Below are positions 1-12,100 of a stretch of 64,000 nt of DNA, piece by piece. A program made the position numbers and the translations under genes. The notes beneath the pieces are model-generated. The model searched no databases. It was not told the DNA's origin and was given only the letters and a program-made list of their open reading frames with translations. The first letter of the stretch is position 1, and every line of letters starts with the position of its first letter. The stretch is taken from positions 496,001-560,000 of the forward strand of contig NC_083531.1 in the NCBI RefSeq assembly GCF_032362555.1, given 5' to 3'. Source of the stretch: Amyelois transitella. Taxonomy: Eukaryota; Arthropoda; Insecta; Lepidoptera; Pyralidae.

Positions 1-173
1 TAAAAAGTAAAATAAAAACACCTAGTAAAATTTCGAAACAATTGTTTGTTTCCCTTGATAGAAATAAAATAATAGAATTAAATACCTATTTATTAGAGCA
101 TAAAAAAATTTATTAAAATTAAGTGTCCTTCAAATCTATAGATGCACAGTCTAAATAAAGGTCTAAATTTCAG

Positions 174-3100
174 GTATACAACACATCCACAATGCACATC
201 CCCGTTTGCTGGGAATGCCGGGCGTTAATGCGAAGGCTGAGGAGGTTCAAGTCGCAAGTGAAGCAGTCGTACCAGCTGCTCAAAGAGGCACATGAAGTAA
301 GCTCAGGCTACTAATAGCGTCAGAGTGTTGTTAATTATTTGTATTGTGAAATTTTAAGATTTTTGTGTGATGCTAATAAACTTTTATTAATTCATAATAA
401 TATCTACATACATACATATAATCACGTCTATATCCTTTGCGGGGTAGACAGAGCCAACCACGTTCTAGCCTAAGCTAAACAATGCAAGTTCAACAATTTG
501 TGCAAAAGTAATATGTGCCAATTATTGTTTATCTATATGTTTTTTGTCTCTGTTTACCGGCAAGGGATATAGACGTGATTATATGATGCCAAAATTTTAA
601 TGCCAAATAAAAAAATTGCAATAATCAAATAAATGTAATTTTTTTATGAACTGTTCAATATAATTGGTGGTCGTTGCATGAAAATTGTATTGTAAAAGTT
701 TTTTTTTTAATTTCAGAATGGGATAGAAAACCTAGTCCGCCCCCCGCACTTGTCCGTACACAATCTATGCCTGATTTCAGTGCCCTTTGATGACATTGTC
801 CCCAAAGTGGAACCTGAGTCAGGTGGGTTTTATCAAGTATTACTAATGTTGTCGATTTACCGTATCCGTGGCAGCCTAGACGAACATATCTTGATCAAAT
901 TTAGGACGTCCTGGTAAAGGGTCAGGTCAAAAGTACCTACCCGAAACCGCCGAGCTTGCATGAAGAGAGTTATGAATGTGGTTGAAGCGAAGGAAGTATG
1001 CAGAGATCGTGGCAAGTGGAATGAGGTAGTCTCTGCCTACCCCTCCGGGAAAGAGGCGTGATTTTTATGTATGTGGCAGCCTTCATGTCTGTGGCACAGC
1101 AGGAAAATACAGGAGAGCCTTCGCTGGTACGGCCACAACTTGCGGAAACTGGCAGACTACTTGGGGAATGGATGATGAAGGGTCAGCCCAGCAGGACAGC
1201 AGTCTTGAAAGATAATTAGGCCACGTTCCGCTGTAAGGCTTAATTATAGAATTGAGATTCAAATAGTGACAGGTTGCTAGCCCATCGCCTAAAAGAATAG
1301 TCCCAAGTTTATAAACCTATCCGTTAGTCGCCTTTTATGACATCCACTCTGAAAAGAGATGAGAGTGATCCTATTCTTTTTTTTTCTATTTAGTTCAGTG
1401 ATTATATTACCCTGATGGTTATTGGTATTTTTTTTATTCTGATGGTACAATAAAATGCCTTGTTTTTTTTTTCTTTCTTCCAGAGGCCAGCAAAGCGGAT
1501 GCGGAAGTGAAGAGTGAGCCGGAGGATCACGCGGAACATTGCGAGGAGACGTTCGTCAACGACCTGTTAGTGGAACAAGCCGAGCCAGCGGAGCAGCCCG
1601 CCAAGAGTAAAGTGAGGAGTACATACATACATACATCTTTAATATAAAAATGAATCGCTAAATGTGTCCAATTTGGCCAATTTTTTTTTTTTTAATATTC
1701 GTCGATGCTCAAGGATGGTTTTTACGGCGAAAAAATACCAAATAATTGCCTAAAAAACAGTCCTTTTCTTTCTATAATATAAAAATGAATCGCTAAATGT
1801 GTTGGTAACTGCATAACTCAAGAACGCCTGGACCAATTTGGCCAATTCATTTTTTTTAATATTCGTCGAAGCTCAAGGATGGTTTTTACGGCGAAAAAAT
1901 ATCAAATAATTGCCTAAAAAACCCTTAAAAACAGTCCTTTTCTTTCTATAATATAAAAATGAATCGCTAAATGTGTTGGGAACTGCATAACTCAAGAACG
2001 CCTGGACCAATTTGGCCAACTTTTTTTTTTAAATATTCGTCGAAGCTCAAGGATGGTTTTTACGGCGAAAAAATACCAAATAATTGCCTAAAAAACCTTA
2101 AAAACAGTCCTTTTCTTTCTATAATATAAAAATGAATCGCTAAATGTGTTGGTAAGCGCATAACTCAATAACGCCTGGACCAATTTGGCCAATTCTTTTT
2201 TTTAAATATTCGTCGAAGCTCAAGGATGGTTTTTACGGCGAAAAAATACCAAATAATTGCCTGAAAAACCCTAAAAACAGTCCTTTTCTTTATCCCATAC
2301 AAATGTTTTCTAACTAATACGTACAGTCAATTTGAGCTTTATTGCTAACTAGAGGCCGCCCGCGACTTCGTCCGCATGGAAACCCTATCAATCCCGCGGG
2401 AACTCTGGGACAAAAAGTAGCCTATGTGTTATTCTGGGTCTTCAGCTACCTACATACCAAATTTCATGGTAATCGGTTCAGTAGTTTTTGCGTGAAAGAG
2501 TAACAAACATCCATACATCCATACAAACTTTCGCCTTTATAATAGTAGTAGGATGTATAAAGTTCACTGTTGTCTAAGCAATGTAGGTCTAATAGATAGG
2601 AACAAAAAACTGTCATATTACAAATGTTTTTGACAGAACGAAGTCTGTCGGGTCCGCTAGTACATACATAAAATCACGCCTCTTTCCCGGAGGGGTAGGC
2701 AGAGACTACCTCTTTCCACTTGCCACGATCTCTGCATACTTCCTTACATCCTACTAATATTATAAATGCAAATGTTTGTGAGTATTTCAGGATGTCAGTA
2801 TGGATGTTTGTTAGATGCTCTTTCACTCAAAAACTACTGAACCGATTACGATGAAATTTGGTATGTAGGTAGTTGAAGACCCAGAATAACATATAGGCTA
2901 CTTTTTATCCCGGAGTTCACGCGGGATTGATTCCACGCGGAGGAAGTCGCGGGCGGCCTCTAGTATTATACAGTGAGAGTATTCATCCACATTATATAGA
3001 TCAAGATCTACCCCATAGAAATCGTTATAACCACAATTATAGATCTGCCAAATAAGAACTGCACGCTTTTTTTACGTAATTATCTAGTATTTTTAATGTT

Positions 3101-6100
3101 TTCCACTTGACTGGAAGAGTTCCCTTCATGGGATAAGTCCGTCATTGCAAATGAATTATTTCTTTTATAACTTAACATGTATCACGTCTATATCCATTGA
3201 GGTGTAGACAGAGCCAAAAGTCATCAAAAGCTTGACAAGCCACATACAGCTGTTTGGCTTAACGGTAGAATTAAGATTCAAATAGTGACAGGTTGCTAGC
3301 CCATCGCCTACAAAAACAAACTCAAGTTTATTAGCTTTTCCCTTAGTCGCCTTTTGACATCCAAGGGAAAGAGATGGAGTGGTCCTATTCTAAGTGCTGA
3401 GAAATCAGCTCAGTAAATTGCTTAGTAAAAGAATACATTAATTTAAAAAAAATTACGCATTAATATGCATTAGTCTTTAAATGACTAAAAGGTCATTTGC
3501 AACTGTATGTTGTACTGCACTGTATGCTCTGTCTATCCCGCAAGGGATAAAGACGTCACTGTATGTATGTATTTATTTAACTTACAGGCAAAAGAAAAAG
3601 CGAAAATGAAGAAAACCGAAAAAAAGACTATAAAGAAGAGAGTGCGCAAACGGAGGAGGAAGAAATCTGTGTCTTCGGAGTCCATAGACAATGTAGATGT
3701 AGGCATAGACTGTGATACGAGGTCCGTTGAGGCGGAGAGAGAGGGAGTGGAGGAGGCGAAAGAGAAGGGGGAGAGGGAGTCGGTCCAAGAAGGAGTTGGA
3801 GAAGTGAGCAGTTTTATTTATACTAGTTATTTTTAAACATATCTACATACATACGTATGGTCACGTCTATATCCCTTGCGGGGTAGACAGAGCCAACAGT
3901 CTTGAAAAGACTGAATGGTCACGTTCAGCTGTTTGGCTTAATGATAGAATTGAGATTCAAATAGTGACAGGTTGCTAGCCCATCGCCTAAAAAAGAATTC
4001 CAAGGTTGTAAGCTTATCCCTTAGTCGCCTTTTATGACATCCATGGGAGAGAGATGGAGTGGTCCTATTCTTTTTTGTCTTGGTGCCGGGAACCACACGG
4101 CGATTTTTTTTATCCAGCTTTTAATTTCCATTTCTGTGGCAGTTTCGGTAAATCCTCAAATCTTACCATACATGCATACATGAAATCATGTCTCACTCCA
4201 GGCAGAGACTACATGTTTCCACTCGCTACGATCTCTGCATACTTTTTTTCGCTTCATCCACATTCATAACTCTCTTCTTGCAAATACGTGGGTTATTTTT
4301 GTAACAAATTGTAATGTCCGTAGCGGCCTTCAAGTCTTGTCGATATCCTCTGTCTACCCCGTCCGGGATAAAGACGTAACGTATATTTTCCAGGAGACGG
4401 TGGCGCCCCCTCGCGACACGGAGCGGCCTCAATGCGTGGAATGTGGGAAAGTGTTCAGTTCGAAGAAAACATACCGTTATCACCTCAAGTGAGTCTATAC
4501 GAGTATATTTTTAACTTACATACATAAAATCACGTCTATATCCCTTGCGGGGTAGACAGAGCCAACAGTCTGGAAAAGACTGAATGGCCACGTTCAGCTA
4601 TTTGGCTTAATGATAGAATTGAGATTCAAATAGTTACAGGTTGCTAGCCCGTCGCCTAAAAAAGAATCCCAAGTTGGTAAGCCTATCCCTTAGTTGCCTT
4701 TTACGACAGCCATGAAAAAGAGATGGTGAGTGGTCCTATTCTTTTTTGTATTGGTGCCGGGAAATACACGACCACATTTTAACCACACGGCAATATTTTT
4801 AACCCCCGACGAAAATTATAGGGTTTATAGGTGGGTGTGAATCCCGCGTGGAATTGGTTCCAGGGACAATTTACCACATATGAAAATAAAGTAAAATAAA
4901 GTAGTGGTCACCTGATGGGTAGAAGCCCTCAAGGATGAATAATTTTCCCCGTTTTTTTTTCACATTTTCCATTATTTCTTTGCTCCTTATAGTTGCAGCG
5001 TGATGTTTTATAGCCTAAAGCCTTCCTCGATAAATGGTCTATTCAACGCAAAAACAATTTTTCAATTCAAACCAGTAGTTCCTGAGATTAGCGCGTTCAA
5101 ACAAACAAACTGTTCAGCTTTATAATATTAGTATTTATATGAAACGTCTGTTGCAGCGTTCTACATAAAGGGCAGAACCGCTACCCGTGCCCCCGCTGCG
5201 GAAAAGTCTACCAGTGGAAATCCAACCTGGGGCGCCACATGAGAAGTCACAAAGTAAGCAGATCTATATTATACTAGTACTAGTTTAAAAAACTAGTATT
5301 AAATGTGCACTAGCGCACTACTAGTATAAAATCGCATTTTGTACTAGTATAAATACTAGTATAAAATGCGATTTCACGCTGATCTGGAAGCGTGCCAGCT
5401 GTTTCTCGTGCTTACGTCATACGTGCATACATACATATATTCACGTCTATATCCCTTGCGCGGTAGACAAGAGTCTCGAAAAGACTGATAGGCTATGTTC
5501 AGCTATATGGCTTTAAGATAGAATTGAGATTCAAATAGTGACAGGTTGGTAGCCCATCGCCTAAAAAAAGGATCCCAAGTTTATAAGCCTACCCCTCAGT
5601 CGCCTTTTACGACATCCATGGGAGCGAGATGGAGTAGTCCTATTCTTTTTCTATTGGTGCCGGGAACCACACGGCACGGCACGGCACTACTAGTATAAAA
5701 TCGCATTTTGTACTAGTTTAAATACTAGTATAAAATGCGATTTCACGCTGGTCTGGAAGCGTGCCAGCTGTTTCTCGTGCATACATACATATATTCACGT
5801 TTATATTCCTTGTGGGTTAGACAAAGACAACAATCTTGAAAAGACTGATAGGCTACGTTCAGCTGTTTGGCTAAATGATAGAATTGAGATTCAAATACTG
5901 ACAGGTTGCTAGCTCATCGCCTAATAAAAGAATCCTATCCCTTAGTCACCTTTTACGACATCCATGGGAAAGAGACGGAGTCGTCCTATTCTTTTTTGTA
6001 TTGGTGCCGAGAACCACACGGCACCAATTGTTTCTCTTTTCATGCAAATTGTAGAAGTCAGTCGAGGGATAGGCTATTAACCTTGGGATACTTCTTCTTG

Positions 6101-9100
6101 GCTCCGTCCTTTCCTTTTACAGATTTCTCACTTCGATTCGCAAAACTACTTCACCGTAGGTGAATTAGTTCTTTTCTGTGTTGGCTGCACTCGCTTTTCA
6201 TTAATTTGTAGTACCCTAAAAATAAATTTTATAAATTCTTTCTAGAGTCTTGAGTATGTAGGTCTAAATATGTATGTTTGTATTATTTGATTTTATTATA
6301 TGTATGTATAATTGTATGTGATCCTATAAATTAAAGGCTGGCTGGAAGATATCGGAACTCAGGGATTAGTTCGCCTTTGTTCTGTATTTTGTGAATAAAC
6401 AATAAATATTTACTTACTTCACTTACGTCATTACTTCACTTACTCCAATTACTTCACTTACTCCACCTACATCACATACGTCGCTTCCGTCACTTACTTC
6501 ACTTACCCCACTTATCTCACTTACTATACTTACTCCAATTACTTCACTTACTCCACTTACATCATTACTCCACTTACGTCACTTACTCCACTTACATCAC
6601 TCACTCCACTTACATCACTCACTCCACTTACCTCACTCACTCCACTTACTCCACTTACCTCACTCACTCCACTCACTGCACTCCCTGCGCAGGCGCGCGA
6701 CGCGGGCGAGCTGTACTGCGGCGAGTGCGACAAGCGGTTCGCGTCCGTGGCCACGTTCCGGCAGCACCTGCGCGTCTCCAAGCAGCACGTCACCGAGACA
6801 GAGTTCACGTAAATATATACTTACTTATCTTACTAGAGGCCGCCCGCGACTTCGTCCGCATGGAAACCCTATCAATCCCGCGGGAACTCTGGGATAAAAG
6901 TAGCCTATGTGTTATTCTGGGTCTTCAGCTACCTACATACCAAATTTCATGGTAATCGGTTCAGTAGTTTTTGCGTGAAAGAGTAACAAACATCCATACA
7001 TCCATACAAACTTTCGCCTTTATAATAGTATAGTAGGATCACTACATGGTATAAAACGCTAAGTTATTTTAGTCTGTTTGTCTGTATGCTTAAATCTTTA
7101 AAATTACGCAAACGGAATTTGATGCGGTTTTTTGTAACAGGTAGAGTGATTCAAGAGGAAGGTTTTTATGTATAATAACAAAATTTTGCACCCGTGCGAA
7201 GCCGAGGCGGGTCGCTAGTTACTTATATATCATACTAGCTGACCCGGCAAACGCTAATTTGCAAAGAAATAAAAATTTGTATAGAATTATTAAAATAAAT
7301 GTTAAGGGTGGACAACCCTTAACACTTAGGGGTATGAAAAATAGATGTTAGCCGATTCTCAGACCTACTGAATATGCATGCAAAATTTGGTTAAAATCCG
7401 TAAAGCCGTTTCGACAGAGTACGGAGACAAACATTGTGACACGAGAATTTTATATATAAGATAAATTAGACTGTAAAACTTCCATTAATTTAATAAATAA
7501 ATAAATATCGCATAGGCTTATTTATTGATAATTGATTGCATTATTGATTTTCATACAATTCCGATGAAAATGCTGCAATGTAAAGATGTGGTTCTGCCTG
7601 TGGGTCTGCCTACCCCTCCGGGAATGAGGCGTGTGTATGTAAAATTATAATACACTAGAGGCCGCCCGCGACTTCGTCCGCATGGAAACCCTATCAATCC
7701 CGCGGGAACTCCGGGATAAAAAGAAGCCTATATGTTATTCTGGGTCTTCAGCTGGTATGGTATGTTCTGGTATGTAGGTAATACCAAATTTCATCAAAAA
7801 TACATACATACATACATAAAATCACGCCTCTTTCCCGGAGGGGTAGGCAGAGACTACCTCTTTCCACTTGCCACGATCTCTGCATACTTCTTTCGCTTCG
7901 TCCACATTCATAACTCTCTTCATACAAGCTCGGCGGTTTCGGGTACTTTTGACCTGACCCTTTACCAGGACGTCCTTAATTTGATCAAGATACGTTCGTC
8001 TAGGTCTTCCCACTCCGACCTTTCCCTCCACACTCTCCTTGTATATCTGCTTAGTCAACCTGCTTTCATTCATCCTCTCCACATGACCGAACCATCTTAA
8101 CATACCCTTTTCTATTCCTGTAACTACATCTTCTTTCACATCACAACATTCCCTTATCACGCTGTTCCTTATCCTGTCACTCAATTTCACACCCATCATA
8201 CTCCTTAACGCTCTCATTTCCACTGCATTTATTCTGCTTTCATGCTTCTTTTGCCATACCCAACTTTCACTCCCATACATTAATGTCGGGACCAACACGC
8301 CCCTGTGCACAGCCAGTCGAGCCTTTTTGGATAGTTTCTGACTGCTCATAAAGGCATGCAAAGCTCCATTCACCATGTTCCCCGCGTTCACTCTCCTTTC
8401 AATATCACTATCATACTTGCCATCTGATGTAAACTTTGATCCTAGATATACAAACTCTTTCACTTGCTCCACTTTTTCTCCTCCAATCAAAATATTACAT
8501 GCTGTCATTTCTTTCTCCATTTCAAAAACCAGTGTTTTAGTTTTACTTATGTTCACTTTCATTCCTTTCTCTTTTAAAGCTTCATGCATACAGTTTACCA
8601 TCTCCTGTAACTCCTCCGCTGATGACGCCAGTATAACCTGATCGTCGGCATAGAGCAGACATTTGACGAGTAACTCATTCATCCTTAATCCACTTTTAGA
8701 CTCTTTCAAATCTGTCAAACAGCTATCCATAAATAGGTTGAACAGCCACGGTGACGCAACACATCCTTGCCTAACGCCTTTCTCAATCTTAAACCACTCA
8801 GTGTGCGCTCCGTTTATCCTGACACAAGCACTCGAATCCTCATATAAGGATTTCAGTGCTCGTATTAAGAGACTGCTCACCCCATGCATAGAAAGTGCTG
8901 ACCACAATTCATTCCTCTCAACTCTGTCATAGGCCTTTTCCAGATCTACGAATGTGCAATAGACTTTTTGACTCTTGGCCAAAAACTTTTTGGCTATGCA
9001 CCTCAAGGAAAAGACCTGATCAGTACATCCCATTCCCTTTCGAAATCCCGCTTGAGCATCCCATATTTTGTCATCAGTTTCATTCCTGACTCTATTAATC

Positions 9101-12100
9101 AATACCTTAGCATACAATTTGCCGACGACGCTAAGCAGGCTTATACCACGATAATTTTTGCAGTCCAGCTGTGACCCTTTTCCTTTGTAAAGTGGCACGA
9201 TAACAGCCTTACACCAATCTTTTGGTACTCGGCCGCTTCTCCAACACAAATTGAAAAGGCAGTACAACTGACTAGCTACTACGCCTTTTCCTGCTTTAAG
9301 CATCTCGACCGACACTCTATCACACCCAGCAGCCTTTCCCGCTTTCATACTCTTAAGTGCTTCCACAATTTCGAACATTTCAATTTCGCCTTCCATCTCA
9401 TTCTCTTTTTCTTCGCTATAGCAGAAATCTTTCTTATTTCCTTCCTTTTTTTCAAATAAACTTTCAAAATAGTCCTTCCATATCTTTAGTACACATTCTT
9501 CTCCTTTCACAACGCTACCATCCTGGCATCTGATCCTAGTCAGCTCTCTGGTTATAGTATTTCCTCGGGCTGACCTTACGGATTTCCAGAATACTTTCAG
9601 ATTTGACTGAAAGTCTCATTCATCAAAAATTCAATTCAAAATTCAAAATTTTTATTCATTATTAAAGGATACTTCATATCGTTTAATAATTGTCAAAACG
9701 TTTGATTTCACAACATTGGTTGACGTCAAATAAATTAAATTAATAAATATCATAATCGGTTCAGTAGTTTTTGCGTGAAAGAGTAACAAACATCCATACT
9801 GACATCCTGACATACAAACTTTCGCATTTATAATATTACCTAGTAGGATGTTCTCCTCAGATTCATGTGCACGGTATGCGGCAAGAAGTTCGTGAACAAG
9901 ACCCGTCTCAGGGACCACGTGGACTGGGAACATCTGCACAACATCAAGTTCAGGTGTCAGCTGTGTAATAAGGTAACATATGGTCACGTCTAAATCCCTT
10001 GCGGGGTAGACAGAGTCTTGAAAAGACTGAATGGCCACGTTCAGCTGTTTGGCTTAACGATAGAATTGAGATTCAAATAGTGACAGGTTGCTACCACATC
10101 GCCTAAAAAAGAATAGAAGTGAAAATTATAATAAGCAGTATTGTTAAGGTATACTTACTTACATGGAAGTTTTAACATTACGAAATTCCGAATACCAAAA
10201 GTCTGTGTTCGACGCGAAAAATCGGGCCAGCATAACAGCGTCAATTTTAGGTAAATTATTGGTTCGCTTTGTTAAATCCAAGCTCCGTGGCAGTTTTTGC
10301 TAGTATTATTCGATGTAGGTAGAAATAACACTCTCAAATGATCGAAAAATGATATTAATAGAAAATAAACAACTTGTGCTGTTGTATCAAAAAGTTAACC
10401 AAGCGTCAACAACAACAATGACCCATATCACCATGTGACGTAATACGTTCTGATTGGCGTTCACAGCGGAGGGGCGAGGATAATATTTATTTGATTTTAA
10501 TTTGTAAAAATAACAATAATCTAAAATTTTTATGTGGAATTATTTCGGTTTTCCTTGTCTAAATATTACAATTTACGCCCAGAAACATTCATCCATTGGT
10601 TTCATTGTAAGTTGACACAAGCCTTTTGGACGCAATATCATTTTCAGCCGTTCAAATGCCACACGTCGCTGTATGTTCACATGCAGAACGTACATCGCAA
10701 CAAGGAGAAGAAGGATAACCTGTGTCACGTCTGCGGGAAGTCTTATCAGGTCAGTGAATATCATACATACGATCACGTCTGTATCCTTCGCGGGGCCAAC
10801 AGTCTCATAAAGAATGAAAGGCCACGGAATTGAGATTCAAATAGTGGCAGGTTGCTAGACTATCACACGGTATCGTAGTAACTAAGAGCTTTCATGAAGA
10901 CAGTGAAGAATGTATTTTTTTTATTAATTATCATTGGACACTTCATATTATAACGTCTATGTATGTATATATATAGAGGTGTGTATGTCGCAGAGAAATG
11001 ATCAGAGATTTCACGAAATCACGGAAGAAGGTGAATATTCCTATTTAATACATCTTCTTACTAAAAAATTATTAGTGATATGACAAAATACTATTTCAAT
11101 CTAGTGATATATCATTTTACTCATCTAGGTAAATCTAGTGAAATAAAGAATGAAAAAGGTTCGTGCTAAGTCCTTTTAAAAGTACATAAGTACGTACAAC
11201 CTAACCTAACCTTTTTTTTTACGAAGGTCTTTCACCTTCGTCTACCCGGCCGGCTACGGAAAGCCGGACGGGTTATGTGGGGCTTGAACCCACTAAAACC
11301 ACACGGTGCCATCGCCTACCGTTTTCTTGCCAGGAGCATGAACTGCCCTCGCTCATATTCGTGACGCGGCAGCCGCTTCACGGCGGCCTCGGCTCGGCCG
11401 CTCTCCACGGAGCGGCCAGCGGGGTGACCCGTCGGCCTTCAATACTACAACCTATCCTAACCTGTCCTCTTTACAAACAAATCCTTTTTTCTGCTCTGAA
11501 CATGATTCTGGATTGGTGCTAGGTATAACTTCTTCACTCATTTTAAAGCCACTTTGTAGATATAGAAATGAAAACAAAATAATAACAAATCTAAATGCAA
11601 AAATAATAAGAAATACAAACACTACGCGCCCTGCGACTGCGAGCGCGGAGAGCGACGCATTTTTCCCGCTTCCACTTGTGTCTGTTTGGGTAGAGAGAGG
11701 AAGAGAGATACATTGGACGATTTTTACTCGGAGGTATCCGTTTTTCTGACATTCACTAGATTTAATTTAGTGAAACGACATTTCACTGACTATTTTGTAA
11801 GAAGGCGTCGTAAATAAGAATATTCAACATTAGCTGTGATTTCGCGAAATCTCTGGTTACTTCATTTTCCTGCGACATGTATACATTATTTGTTTATCAT
11901 ATACCAGAACGCGGCGAAACTGAAATACCACATCGTGGCGATGCACACGCACGAGACGCCGTACCGCTGCGCGCACTGCGCCGCCGCCTTCGGCTGGTAC
12001 TCCAGCCTCTACCGCCACGTGCGCGAGGTGCACTACAAGGTAGCTCGCACACTCACAGACACACACCTACATATAGAGCGCCGCCGCCTTCGGCTGGTAC

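Noticed and set aside
6557..6808. Minus-strand frame with VSGVSEVSGVSDVSG repeats
   Set aside because: It is the minisatellite read backwards, overlapping a clear plus-strand zinc-finger exon.
11200..11225. Telomere-like cctaacctaacc
   Set aside because: Only two units of the insect TTAGG repeat type, inside an intronic transposon; no array and no telomeric retroelement attached.
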